Source of the DNA: Verticillium longisporum
Lineage: Eukaryota > Ascomycota > Sordariomycetes > Glomerellales > Plectosphaerellaceae
Reading direction: 5' to 3'
Length of the DNA: 64,000 nucleotides
NCBI GenBank assembly: GCA_019188255.1
Contig: JAETXT010000008.1
Location: 2,542,001 to 2,606,000 of the forward strand
A model generated the notes under the pieces. The model was not told the DNA's origin. It saw only the letters and a list, made by a program, of their open reading frames with translations, and did not search any database. The stretch's first letter is position 1; each line of letters starts with the position of its first letter. Made by a program: the position numbers and the translations under genes. Positions 23,201 to 34,940 of this stretch are shown here, in pieces.

Positions 23201-26200
23201 AGAGCTCAGGTATGTCTCTGCGCTCTACCGGCGGCTCACGGCGGAGTCGAGCCTGCGAGGTATCACTTCATCCTGCCGACATTGTTGCAAAGACACACGG
23301 TATATGGTGAGACAGGCGGGCCACGCAGGCGAGCCGAGATGCCGTAGCCAGATGCCGTACTACGAGCTGATGTAGTACCCATACAACTCGAAAAGTGATG
23401 TACATGAAACTTCGCTGCCGCTGAGCTGGGAATGATCGGTACTCGCGGTACTGTGCATGGGACTCTACTCGAATAGTAATCAATCCGGTTGGCGTCAGCT
23501 TCCTTTGGTACTCTGCTGACAACGAAAGCTTAACCAATTTGGCTTGTAAAGTCAATTGCCGCATCCATTCGACCAACGTCGTAGGAGCAAGTACATCGCT
23601 AAACAGCCTTTCACGTGCTGGTTGTAGAAGAACAAGCTGGAGGGAGACTGGGTGACGAAGATCGTCTCCCAATCCATCTTTATCTGGGGATTCTACGGGG
23701 GCTTCGGCTTCCATACAAAACCTCCGGCCAGACATGCTCCGAAAACCTTAAATTGCATCCGGATGACATTTCTTTCCTGATGAAGAACCGAGAGCGTGCG
23801 GAGGGAAGCAATCTGTTTCCTGCCGATCCGGCGCCAAATTTCATCCGCAGCGCAAAGGCTGAGTTGGTTTCGGAGGCTCGACGGTCTCCGGGGCTTGCCA
23901 TAACTTCCCACGAAGATAGTCTCCAACAAGAGCGCATGTATCCTCAGCAACTGTCCCTACTGGTCGAGCCTCACATACCTCCCTCTACACGCTGACAAAA
24001 AGGTCACAGCATGAGAGTTGACGGAGACCATAACTCCACTTCTACGGCGTGTTGAAAACTCCGTTGATCTGCACTCGTCGAAAACCTAAAGCACTTTAAG
24101 CTCGAGTCCAATGCTCGAACATGCATGATCATGCGCTCACGGCAATTGGCGTACCCCATCGAGTTACGAAGGTCCGTGTCTCGGGGTTGCATTCGAAAAG
24201 TAAAAGACGGCCTCGGCCGGGATATGGTACCCAAGATGAGTTAGTGCGGTTGCCACACGGGCTCGAGGACCCGGGGAACCGGGGCGCCGAGACTCCCGGA
24301 GACCCCGGTCTCTTGGGGGTCGTCGGGGCATGGTGCGTAGATCTGCTGCCCTGCAGCGGCAGTGGGCCGGAGGACAGGGCCTAGAAGAGTATGGTTCCTT
24401 TGCTCATTGGCAGCCGAGGGGTGAGTTCAAGGTTTGGGTTTGGAGCATGTTGTACCCCTAATACTCTTAATGATTACATGATCCCTGATGCAAGGTTCCT
24501 GGGCACATGTCCTGTAACATGAGCAAGGTCTAGAGGCAAGATCTGAGTGAAGACTGGTGGGCCAGAACAGAGTATCGAAAGCCTGGATTGGTGGGCTTGC
24601 GCAGCTTGAACGGGCGTTCATCACACAAATGGTGCCACACAGTCGGCTATTCACATCACTTGATCTCAAGTGTGATGGTGAGGGGGCCTTTATCTCTCCA
24701 GGATCAATGTCGATCCATAATGGCCGCCACAGCAAGAACACCTCGACGCAATATCTGCCGTCGAGAAACACCTCAAGTCAAAGCCCTCGGCGCCGAGCTA
24801 TCCAATACATCTCGGCCGATGAGAGGAACTTGCCTGAAGGATAGCCCAGAGCATACAAAGACACATCGAAGGATTCATGGCTTGAGACTACCGGCGAGCA
24901 TAAAGTTCGTGGGGAAACATTAGGCTACCAGCCCCATGTCCACGCTCGCCCGTCCGGAACGAGCCCTCGCGCCACGTTGCCACCAGCCCACCATCGCCAC
25001 GAACCAGCTAGGTGCCGAGCGAGCTGCACGGCATCAGCCCAGTCCTCTTGAAGGCCCTCGCTGCCGAGTCGGGCCCTGTTGGCCCCTCACAAGCAAGCGA
25101 GTCCAGCCGCTCGGCGGCCCGCCGTGGCCCATGTTCCCAGCATGGCGGGCGTCCCGAAGGTGGAGATCAAGGGTTCACGGTGGCACATGGTACTCCTCCC
25201 TGGGAGGGGTGGTGAGGGCTCAATCACGACGGACACGATCGAAAAGGGCGAGATCGGCAGAAATCACCTAGCACAGGGTTGGTAGTCAGCTGGGCGAGGC
25301 GCCAGGGCTGAAGGGCATGAAGCGATGTAAAATGGCAGGTTCCAGTCCTCGGCTAGTCGGAAGATTGGATGGACAAGTTGCTGTACCATGCTGCGAGTGC
25401 ATTTCCTCTTTCGACTGTGCAGAGATGTGCATGACTCTGTCAGTTCACACTACTTGGCGCTTGCCTATGTGTCAGTCAGCAATTACACAATGTCAACATG
25501 TGTGAGTGCCAAGAAGTTTAAGAAGTGACAACAATTCTCCACTGAGCCATCGCCATGTCGATCATGGGCCTCGAATCATGGAGGCGTTTGTACCCTGGCC
25601 CAAGACAGTCAGAGTGTGAAGGAAGGGAAGGAAAGAAAAGGCGAGTGAGAATAAAGCCTCGGCGGACGCAAGGCACATGGTTGTGCCCCCTCCACACAGC
25701 TGTCCTGCAAGCCACATTCTGCAAGCGTCAGACCCAAGACTCCAACGTTCCACTCTTCGCTAAGCTCATTCGGCCCAATATGGCGTCCGCTCCGGAGGGT
25801 GACCGGACCGCCGAATGTCGGACATGGACAAACGGCACCAAGAGCGGATCAGATAATCTGTCTTGGCGAGGCTAGCCCGGATGACCAGACCAGATTAGGC
25901 ACGTGTAGCGCCAACCCACTCACAAGCCGGCGGAACTCGTACAAACACGAGGCGCGCCTTGTGCAGGGTTCCCTGGTAAGGAAGGTGGTTTTCGCGATCT
26001 GATAACTCTGTCGAGCGGGTAATTTTCACGCCCACCTTTGCCGACATGAAGAAGAAGGGGTGGGGAGGAAACCCGAGAAACCCACCATTCTTGGTAGGCC
26101 GCTTGGCGGGCTCTTGGTTTGATAGGGCTTTGCCGCTGGGCTACCTCGGCCGCCGCACTCCGCGATGGCGCACCCGCTTGTGCTCGCCCTGTTCCATGGT

Positions 26201-26598
26201 GGCGTTCTTCAGTCCCGACGGTTGCGCCCAGACCAGAACCCAGACTAGCAGGAAGAAGCGAGGGCGGGTACGATGTGCAAAGGCCAAGGAGGGAGTCGTG
26301 GCGAGAAAGGAGGGGTCTGGCTTGCTTCCCTTGCTTGAGGTGAAAGATTCGGATCAGACGGGAGGCGGATGTGCGGAGCTGAATGAGGCGGTTAGGTTGA
26401 GGTCGACGGTATTTAGTCGTCTACCCGCCCGCGTGGTTGAGGTTGAGACAGCGTCGGACGAACTCCTCTTCAGCTGAGACCCTACACGCATACCCAGCCC
26501 ATCGCCTTGCCGATCACCTCGCATTCAACCCACATCGCAGTCGCACCACAAAAAAAAGCATACCTCACTGTCAGCGAGCGTTTCACAATCGGCCCACC
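20212..26598. other. 6.4-kb gene-poor interval
   Basis: The largest stretch without a supportable gene between well-defined genes. Open frames reach about 155 codons but overlap one another on both strands, begin at scattered codons and match no family I know. Composition changes along it: 22.1-24.2 kb is comparatively AT-rich, while about 24.2-25.3 kb is GC-rich and CG-dense. I found no terminal repeats, transposase or reverse-transcriptase motifs. The left 1 kb should contain the carbonic anhydrase promoter and the right end the acetyltransferase promoter. Confidence 0.5.
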
Positions 26599-27507
26599 AT
26601 GAGCTACGCCATCCTCCCCGCGTTGATCCCCGACATCGAGAAGGTGTACGATGCCTACTTCTCGGCCTTCAAGGGCGACCTGATGGGTGACATTATGGTC
26701 AAGCTTCTGTTCCCCGGTGGTGTCGAGGGCGAGGAGTTCCGCAAGGCCCACGCTGCTGGCACCCTGGCGTGGTGGCACCAGAGCAAGGTGCAGTACACAT
26801 ACAAGTGCGTCGACACGGAGACTGGCGAGATTGTCGGCATGGCACTTGGCGATATCTACCTGAACGAGAGGACCGAGGAGGAGAGGGCCTTCCAGGGCGT
26901 GGGCTGGCTTGAGGGCGAGCAGCGCGAGAAGGCTGAGGCTGTGCTGAAGCCTCTGCACGATGCGCGTGAGAAGCTGTTTGGTGGACGCAAGTACGTCTGT
27001 AAGTCATGATTTTTTCCTTCCGTTTCCTGTCACCCATGACAGTGAAGGTCGATGCTGACAGCTGCAGATGTCCATGTGATTGCGATCGACCCCAAGTTCC
27101 AGGGCCGCAAGGCGGGCGCGCTGTGGTGCCAGTGGGGCAAGCAGCTGAGCGACAGCCTTGGGCTGCCTCTGTACTTTGAGGCCTCGCCTTCGACCTACAA
27201 GCTGTACGAGAAGATGGGCTACGAGACGCTCGAGGACAAGATTGTGCACAAGGCGGCCGTCTTTGGCACGCCCAAGGACATTGAGGTGCCCCTCATGGTC
27301 AATATGCCCGTGGCGGCGGCAGGCCTCACCTTCAAGGAGTGGCGCGCAGCGGACTACCCTTCTTTCAGCGACGTGAGGAAGGCCAAGGCGGCGGCGACGG
27401 CGGCGGCTGCTGTTGGTGCCCCTGTCGTCGTTGCCGCTGCGGCTGCAGACAAGACCGAGGCCAAGGTGGCCGAGGTGGCGGTCGAGGTGAAGGAGGTTGT
27501 CGCTTAG
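26599..27507 (+). CDS. GNAT-family N-acetyltransferase
   Basis: Exons 26599-26998 and 27068-27507 (69-bp intron, GTAAGT...GCAG) give 279 residues starting MSYAILPALIPDIEKVYDAY, the usual opening helix of fungal GNAT proteins. The acetyl-CoA pyrophosphate loop Q-x-x-x-A/G appears as IDPKFQGRKAGALWCQWG at about residues 140-155, followed by LPLYFEASPSTYKLYEKMGY, the typical last helix and strand. The splice joins KYV to YVHVIAIDP, which builds the core strand before the loop. The last 40 residues are Ala/Val/Lys-rich low complexity. The acceptor (small molecule, amine or peptide) is unknown. Confidence 0.9.
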
Positions 27508-28543
27508 GCGAAGAGGCAGGTGGATATGGCGGAGCGTGTAGCTGACTCGATGATTCCCACGGCGTATGAAGAAGTAATTAATGTCATGATGTTCTACCAC
27601 CCCTGTAAGCCTTGTGCATATGAAGTTTTCGTCATAACCAGCTTCCAAGTTGCATGGCACTGATGATCGCCTGCCGGACGATCCGATGCCTGGGCTTTTA
27701 CTGCCAGTATCACACCTTGAAAGATAACTTCGTCGACTCATCGGAGAGCCGGAGAGCAATAATTGTGCCGTGGCCTCGGCTTGACGCGGGCATCCTGGAA
27801 GGCCTAGCTTCGGCCGAGGGGCCAACGCACAGGCGCCTCAGCTGGAGGCGAAGAGCAAGAAAAAAAAAACCGCGCGAAAATCACGCGAGAAATGACAAAA
27901 AGAGCAAGACGAGAAGGGGTGGGAGGGGGCCTTGGATGCACTAGGGTGGAAAAAGGCAGAGGGAAAAAACGGCTTCCAGGGGTTGTCGTCTGCGAAGTTC
28001 GGCGAGCAGACCAATGGCAGTGGACCCTGTCAGAAGCCAATTCCCGGGTGGGGTGGCGCTGCATTGTGTGGCTTTGATCTAGCCATCTAATCTGATCATC
28101 TGATAAGCATCTGATAAGTCCAACCTGGCTAAGGTACCTTCCTAAGGTACCTCCCTAAGGTACCTACCTAAGGTACCTACCTAGGGACCAAGGGAAGGGG
28201 GGGAGGGGCCCCTCCTTCCCCTGCCCCTCCGGCTCCCGGGTGCGCCTGCCTCGCGAGCTTGGCTCGCAGCTTGCCTAGCTCCTGCCTGTTGCCTGTTGTT
28301 GCTGTGTCGCTGCTGCTGTTGTTTCCCGTCTTTGGCTGGAGCTATTACCGAGTGCTCCTGCTTTTCTGAGCAAATAGCCGACTCAGCATATTTTTTTTCC
28401 TTCCTTCTCCATTTGGTTGTGACCCTTACTTCCACACCTGTGATCATCCTTGGCGAGATCATCCGTTCCTTGACCACCTGCTCACCACCCATCGCCCTGT
28501 CTCTTCACCAAGTGACACCTCTTGTGTCACCTCACTCCACACC
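27508..28543. other. Intergenic region
   Basis: About 1 kb between the acetyltransferase and the flavoprotein gene, both on the plus strand. It contains an AAGGTACC repeat patch (28131-28187) and a pyrimidine-rich promoter/leader from about 28200 to 28540. No gene is supported. Confidence 0.5.
28131..28187. repeat. AAGGTACCT-type tandem patch
   Basis: Four imperfect 14-bp copies of CTAAGGTACCTNCC in tandem, ending in CTAGGGACC. It belongs to the same palindromic TACC/GGTA class seen at 6847-6889. Confidence 0.8.
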
Positions 28544-30049
28544 ATGGCCGCCGTCACCAGCGTCAAGAAGGGCGTCCTGTTCCTTCGCCTCGTCTATATC
28601 GCCATCGCTGCCCTCCTCGAACACCAGAAGCGCACATGGGCCGCTGGTCGTCTTCAGAGCCCTTCGACCTCCTCCAAAGATGTCGAAAATGAGGCCGAGC
28701 CCGAGAACATTGTCATTGTCGGGGCCTCCTTTGCCGGCTACCACGCTGCCCGTCTCATCGCTACCAGTCTCCCCCTCAACGGCCGCTACCGTATCGTCAT
28801 AATTGAGCCCAAGCACCACTACCAGTTCACTTGGACTCTGCCCCGTTTCTGCGTCATTGAGGGTCACGAGGAGAAGACGTTCATCCCCCTGGGTCCCTAC
28901 ATCCCCGCCCCGGCCAAAGAGTTCGTTCGCTGGGTCCACGGCACCGCCGCCAGCATCAACCGCCAGACGGTCACCATTGAGGAAACGGGCGAGACCATCC
29001 CCTACAGCTACCTCGTCATTGCTACCGGCGCTGGCGTCGGTCTCACGCTGCCCTCGCGCGTCGGTGCCGTTGGCAAGAAGGAGGGCGCTCAGCTACTGCG
29101 TGACATGCAACAGCGCATCAAGGCTTCCAAGAACCTCGTCGTCGTCGGAGGTGGCGCCGCCGGTGTCGAGCTCGCTACCGATGCGAAGCAGCTCTACCCC
29201 GAAAAGAAGGTCACGCTCGTACACTCGCGCAGTGCCGTCATGCACCGTTTCGGCCCCGAGCTGCAGATCGCATCACTCAAGGCTATGCAGGAGATGGGCA
29301 TCGACGTCCTGCTGGAGGAGCGGACTGAGAGCGAGGACGTCAGTTCCGGGTTCGTGACATTGCGTTCGGGAAAGCAAGTCGAGTGCGACTTTTGTGTGAG
29401 TGATCCTGAGTTTCTGTGTTGGTTTGTTCGCAGTTTCTAACCTTGCCCCCAGGTCAGCGCCGTCGGCCAGAAGCCTTCGTCAGGTCTGCTCAAGGACCTG
29501 GCCCCCAACGCCATCACCCCTTCCGGCCACATCCGCGTCAAGCCGACAATGCAGATTGACGACGACACTCTCCCCAACATTTACGCCTGCGGTGACGTTA
29601 TTGAGTTTGGGGTTAAAAACGCCAATGCCCGCGCAGCCATGAAGCAGGCCATGTATGCAGCAGACAACGTGACGCTCGCCATCCGCGGCCAGCCGCCCAA
29701 GCACAAGTACAAGGTCAACTTCATGGACGGCGTCATCAAGCTGACCCTCGGTCTCGTACGTCATCAACGAACACACCTTTCTGCTATGACCCTCGAAAGC
29801 ACGACTGACACGAAGACAGGACAAATCTATCACACATTTTGGCGACGGCAAGACCGAGCTTCTTTTCCACAAGCAGGAAACGGATGAGACCCTCATGGTG
29901 GCCGATGTTTGGCGATTTATGGGCGCCACACCATACGAGGACGACGATGACAAGGGTAAGCCCGCGGGGGCCGAGTCGACAGCCGACAAGACGAGAGAAA
30001 TCACGAATGACCTCCCTTAGGTGGGGAGATGTTTCGAGCGTCGTTTTAG
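28544..30049 (+). CDS. AIFM2/AMID-like FAD-dependent oxidoreductase
   Basis: Exons 28544-29395, 29453-29755, 29820-29955 and 30021-30049 give about 439 residues; introns are 57, 64 and 65 bp. The N-terminal 30 residues are hydrophobic/amphipathic. Two dinucleotide-binding motifs are present: IVIVGASFAGYHAARLI (FAD, residues 56-72) and LVVVGGGAAGVELATD (NADH, about 198-213). The late FAD motif NIYACGDVIEF is also there. This arrangement is the pyridine nucleotide-disulfide/AIF-like fold; family members are NAD(P)H oxidoreductases, some membrane-associated and acting on quinones. The 3' end has two options. The GTAAGC donor at 29956 and TTAG acceptor at 30020 give a tail ending GGEMFRASF; retaining the intron gives an 18-residue tail stopping at 30020. 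I prefer the spliced form because both sites fit consensus. Confidence 0.88.
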
Positions 30050-30469
30050 CATGATATTGACTAGACTTAATGGCTGGCAGCCGCATTATTTACTTGGGGG
30101 CCTAGACACGTTGAGTGTGCGAGGGTGCAAGGGAAATACACCCGTCATTTTCGGAACACGACCGTTCAAAAATCCCTGCCATTTGCAAACTCAGCGACAT
30201 GCTCCGGTGGCCACCTAATGTTTCAGCCCATGTTTGGACAAGGCCATCAACAGAAGAGCACAGGGCATTCAATATGACAGATCCTAATCTCACAATATGT
30301 ATTCAACCCTACTTCCAATATGTACCACTCAGACCTACCACGCTCACAACGAAGTACCCTGCCCATCCATTCCGTTGCATCCACCACGACCGTTCTCCAA
30401 CCCCTCACGGCTTACCAAGCCTAACTAGGACATCTTCTTGTAGATTGACGTGCAGACGACGTGCAGCCC
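30050..30469. other. Convergent intergenic region
   Basis: About 420 bp between the 3' ends of the flavoprotein gene (+) and the esterase gene (-). I see nothing beyond presumed 3' UTRs. Confidence 0.5.
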
Positions 30470-31354
30470 TCACAGGCCGAACCACCGCAGGTCAAGTCCG
30501 ACATTGACAGGCACGGTATGCCCCACCCCCTGCGCCGAGTAGCCGACAAGCTGTGTGCCGTCGCCGTACACAATCTGCGTGTACCCGCTCTGCGGCGTGT
30601 TGGTGTTGTTCCGCGTCAACGAAAGCCCCTTGACGGCAGCCCACTGCCGCAGCTGCTGGTCGAGGTTGGGGATGCGCACGAGCGTGTCGGCCGTGCCGTG
30701 CAGCGTCTGGAAGCGCGGGTACGCGCCCGCGTACCCGGGGAACATGTTGCGCGCGCGCGCCGCCCACGCCTGGTCCGACAGGGCGATCTGGCCGTTGGCG
30801 CACGTTGGGTTGGCGCTGATGGGGCTGCTGCCGGGCGAGCCGGCGAGGCAGCCGGCGGCGACGCCCGAGTAGCACGACGCCGCGGCGACGAGGTCCGGGT
30901 ACGCGGCGCTCTTGCCGTTGGTCATCATGCAGCCGGACGAGGTGCCCGTGACGAAGACGCGGGCGGCGCCGGCGCCGTACGCCGTCAGCGTGTGGCGGAT
31001 CATGTTGGCGAGGCCCGTGCTGTCGCCGCCGCCGTCGTGCGTCAGGGACGCCGGCGTGGCGACGTCCCAGCAGTTGAAGTCGCGCCGGGACGACGGGTAG
31101 ATGACAATGTAGTTGCGCGACGAGGCCTGCGTCGTGTAGTCGGCCTGCCGGGCGTAGCCCTGGCCGTTGCCGCCGCAACCGTGCAGGGCGAGGATGACGG
31201 CCGGCGACGGTCGGAGGTTGGCGGGGACGTGGACTTGCATCGTCAGACCGGTGGGGTTGGACCCGAAGTTGTTGATGGTCTGCAGCTGCTGGGCGGCGGC
31301 GCAGGAAGCGGCGAGGAGCCCGGCGAGGCCGTGGACGAGGCTGAAGGCGTGCAT
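30470..31354 (-). CDS. Secreted CE1-type esterase (acetylxylan/feruloyl esterase, PHB depolymerase-like)
   Basis: A single-exon, 294-residue protein with a signal peptide (MHAFSLVHGLAGLLAASCAA, cleavage near AAAQQ). It has the alpha/beta-hydrolase core of the PHB depolymerase/CE1 family. The oxyanion region is LALHGCGGNGQGYARQ, the nucleophile elbow G137-T-S139-S-G141 sits in VFVTGTSSGCMMTN, an acid residue is likely Asp223 in HGTADTLVRIPN, and the catalytic His279 lies in GVGHTVP. The conserved disulfide cysteines (Cys60, Cys95) are present. Expected activity is removal of acetyl or feruloyl groups from plant cell-wall polysaccharides outside the cell. No carbohydrate-binding module is attached, since the ORF ends at RWFGL directly after the catalytic domain. 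GC is very high through the gene. Confidence 0.92.
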   Translation of the reverse strand: MHAFSLVHGLAGLLAASCAAAQQLQTINNFGSNPTGLTMQVHVPANLRPSPAVILALHGCGGNGQGYARQADYTTQASSRNYIVIYPSSRRDFNCWDVATPASLTHDGGGDSTGLANMIRHTLTAYGAGAARVFVTGTSSGCMMTNGKSAAYPDLVAAASCYSGVAAGCLAGSPGSSPISANPTCANGQIALSDQAWAARARNMFPGYAGAYPRFQTLHGTADTLVRIPNLDQQLRQWAAVKGLSLTRNNTNTPQSGYTQIVYGDGTQLVGYSAQGVGHTVPVNVGLDLRWFGL

Positions 31355-32125
31355 GTTGGCGCGGTAAGATAGAGGTCAGATAAGTTCGTGCTTGAGATGT
31401 CAGAATGAGAGCCTGAAAGCTTGTGTCTCTGTTGAATCGTTCTCAAGACTCATATCCTTTCATCATGATCGGTCCCATATTTATAGGGCTGACATTCATC
31501 CCTAAACATTCATCCCCGCACCTCGTGGATGATCTCTTCATTGCCCCGTGGGGAGTCGGGTGCCTCGGCTGCACATCGCCCGGCGCAGATCCTGCCGTGT
31601 TGCCTGATGAAGTCAAGATTCAGACCTCAAACGGTCAGGCGCCGCTTTTTCATGATTAACCAGATGGATCGCGGTCGGGGTCAGTGGTATTCTGGTGTTT
31701 TGCCAAAAGTGTCGACTTGTTGGCAAAGAGAGGTGGTACGTCGGCAGTAGGCCTCGGGAGTTGATTCATGTTGCATCGAGGCCGCCGAGACGTTGTGATG
31801 TGCGGTCTTCAAGACTTGATTGGATCGCCTGGGTTGTTACCAGGCACCATGACACCCTCGTGCAGTCAATCTACGGGATCTGCAGTGCAATCGATATGAC
31901 AGAATTGGGGATAAATCTCCTTTCATGCCCTACCAGTGAACGGTTGCCAAGTGAATGTCGCGCTATCCACCTCTTTATGGTACACAGTTGCCCACTTTCG
32001 TCACGGAAATGGGAGCATGAAGATGCAGAGACCAGTATCGGCTTCTGGCTCGTCTGTTGGGGGTTGAATGTGTTGATTGGGTATATGCTGGAGGCTGGAT
32101 CTAGACACTACAGAGCACAACAAGC
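31355..32125. other. Esterase promoter region
   Basis: About 770 bp between the esterase start and the Zn2Cys6 gene stop, both on the minus strand. It contains a TATA-like element about 125 bp upstream of the esterase ATG and no supportable gene. Confidence 0.5.
31478..31487 (-). promoter_or_regulatory. TATA-like element of the esterase gene
   Basis: On the minus strand the sequence reads CTATAAATAT, about 125 bp upstream of the esterase ATG at 31354. Position and sequence fit a TATA box of an inducible fungal gene. This is inference from consensus only. Confidence 0.5.
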
Positions 32126-34940
32126 TCAAAACATTTCTCTAAAGTGTTGGAACACGGTTGTCTCACTGGGTGTGAAGATATTTGTCGGAGCGCCTCCGGA
32201 GCTGGGTGTCGGTAAGCCGGCGCTCGGCGGACCGTTGTAGCCTTGCTCGGGACCAGCAAATCCTTTGACTGCCACGTAGCCTTCAAAAATCCGGCTCATC
32301 TCGCTCTGGATCCGCGTGCCGTTATTAGGGGATTGTGCATGCTCCATGTGAGGGGTTGTCTGCTGCGTCTGGATCGGCGTCGTGGATGAAATTGACGGTC
32401 GGCCAAAGGGACTGATGGGCGTAGGACTCGTTGTCGAAAGTCGTCCCCCCGTGGCCAGACCAGCCATGGTCAGAGCTGCAGTGCTATGCGGGTCGTCCTC
32501 CTGGCTATGTCTGAGGCCAATGCGAGGAGCCACCTCCTTCAACGATCCAATCGTCCGCCAGAGACGCTGCGAGACCCAGCTCTTGGCCGACAGGTCCTTC
32601 ACGAGCTCTAGCGCCATGTAGAACTCGTCTCGGCAAGACGTACTGAAGCGTACGGGGGCGTGGACCGAGGCCAGAAACAGAACCGCTATCGCCGACGTGA
32701 GGAACTGGTGGTAAAAGACCTGCATCTTGCGATAGAGGTTGGTCGTGTTGTTCAGGTGGCTCAGGTAGCGGATCGTATCTTTGGCCAGATCAACGACTCG
32801 GTGGGCCTGCGGGAGGTTGCCCATGATGCTGGTGGCACTGTGCAGGATTGGCGTGTATAGCCAAGTGCGGATCTGTGAGAGACGGGTCAGCAATCTTTGA
32901 TGGCTTCATCATATCATGTGAGGCATACCTGATTCAGCCGAAGATATGTCCAAATACGAAGTCGTTGGAGATTATAGGATGGCGTTGCGGTCATCTGCTT
33001 CTCCTTGTCCCAATTGCGCAGCTTGACCTCCTCGGGAACACGCTCATACCACTGCAAGATCTCTTGATCCAGCTGCTCCATGTCTTGTTGCCTAAGCTCT
33101 CGTGCGAGAATAGGGCCAAAGTGGGCCACTTGTCGCCAGACTTTGGCACAGAGCCTGGAATATGTGATCATGGCAATGAGATATGGATACTCATCCTGTC
33201 AGGAGTAACGTCAGTGAATTGCCCGAAGAGCATACTCGTAGAATTCAGCTTACCGGCATGGGGAGTTCAGAATCAATATCCTCATCCTGCACAACATATG
33301 GCAAGCCGGTACCAAAAGCCCAGCGGCGATCCAGCATGTATGCCGTCCAGAAGCTGTTGAGAGCATTCTTTCTCTCCTCCTCGTTGTGGATCTTCATGAG
33401 CCCAGTCCTCTGATGGATCCCCCATTCGAGACACAGCCTCGCAACCTGGCCCATGACGCGCCAGGCTAGAATCTCGTCATTGGACAGGAATCGGTACCCG
33501 GCGAGCAGGGCTAGCAGAGGCAGGTTGGCAAAGTCGCAGCCGTCAGCCATGAGCTTCCTGTTGACGATTGCCTCCATGCTGTCATAGAGGCGGGCAGCCC
33601 TCTCACTGTGACCATGTTCCTCCACGACCAGAGCGCAGCACATGAGCATTTTCAGCTGCAAAGTTGGCGTGTCCTCGAAATCGAGCGTCTCGCCCTGCTG
33701 CTTGGCCAACTCGATCGCGGCACAGAGGTTTCGCGCGTGGTCCATGACGGTCTGAATTTTGACGACGGGGTACATGATGCCGACTTCCTCCTCGTGCAGG
33801 CGGCACAGGCGGATAATCTCATCACGACCATACTCCCACAGCGGATCCGACCCAGCATTGGCCGAGGGCACACGGGGATTCGCATCTTCGGACGGCGCAT
33901 GGTTGTCGTCTCCGTCTCCAATGCCCTTGTATCCCATGTTGTGAATCGTGTTATTGGCGACATCAAGGCTAAAGGCCATGCTCGTGGGGCCTCTGAAGGA
34001 AGGAGGTCTGGCATGGGCAATATCAGGCCGGTGGCTCGAGAGCGAGCTTGCCGGTGAAGCAGCCATGGTGCTGGAGGGCAGAGGAAGAATCTTGTCGTTG
34101 ATTGGGGCGAGTCGCAGAGTTTCCGTGCGAAGAGTGTTCATACTTTGGTAGAGATTCTCAACCTGCTCTTGGAGATGGGTCATTTGGTCTGTCATCCGTC
34201 GGTACTCTTCCGAGTCCTTGAATGTGCTGGAGCAGCAGTTCGGCGCATAGAGACAGGCCAGATTGAGGTTGCCGCATCGTTGGCATGGTGTTTCTCCATT
34301 GCATTTGATCTTGCGTCGCTTGCATTCGTTGCTTCAGGGAGAAAGTCAGCCGGGGAAAGGGGGAACGGGTTGGGTGGCATCAATGAAAGGAAATGGCTCG
34401 TCCTCACCAAGCAATAGAGATGTACTACATGACACAGGTCAGTCATCAAGTCAGGGTGTTCAAGCAGGGTCTCGTAATTGTTTGTAACATGACAGACAGG
34501 GCAAGGGGAGGGGGGCGGGTGGTAACATATTGTGAGGCAGGTTGTACAAGGTCATGATACAACATGAAGCGGCGAGACGGAAACAAGGACGACGACACAC
34601 AACTTACTCTATTCCGTTTGCTCCGCTGCTGCTTTCCTCCTGCACCCTCGTCATCATCTGCCTTTCTCTTGGTACCGGCGGCAGGCGAAGCAAGACTGGC
34701 GACTTCGGACAGTCCCCCTCCCCCTGGTAGGTGGGCGGAATTGTCTCCGACGGACGCGGAAAGAGGTGAGTGCGTCGAATGATTTGGGTGATTGTGTGGA
34801 GAAAAGGCTGGGCCGCCTACGACGTTGGCCACGCTTATGCCTGTGCCTGTGCCGCCGTGGCCTTGACGGTCTGCAGGCAAGGGGACGGGTGCCTGGGTCA
34901 GGTAGCGCAGGTCGCTGACCTGCGTCTCGATCTGCTCCAT
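32126..34940 (-). CDS. Zn2Cys6 fungal-specific transcription factor with a 17-nt microexon
   Basis: Exons on the minus strand are 34940-34608, 34424-34408, 34331-33254, 33195-32929 and 32872-32126, giving 813 residues. The DNA-binding cluster is Cys117-x2-Cys120-x6-Cys127-x5-Cys133-x2-Cys136-x6-Cys143, within ACNECKRRKIKCNGETPCQR. Its first Cys codon is split TG|C between a 17-nt exon (34408-34424) and exon 3; the microexon itself encodes YISIA plus TG. A linker and short coiled-coil (MTHLQEQVENLYQSMNTLRT) follow the cluster, and the middle region has the fungal_trans features LGWEYGRDEI-like and GYRFLSNDEILAWRVMGQVARLCLEWGIHQ. Introns before and after the microexon are 183 and 76 bp. The regulon is unknown. 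The gene is divergent from bfr2. An alternative start upstream of 34940 is possible. Confidence 0.88.

Noticed and set aside
24121..25290. GC-rich open frames suggestive of a small enzyme
   Set aside because: Several frames of 60-110 codons overlap, none has a recognisable motif, and no pair joins through consensus splice sites into a known domain.
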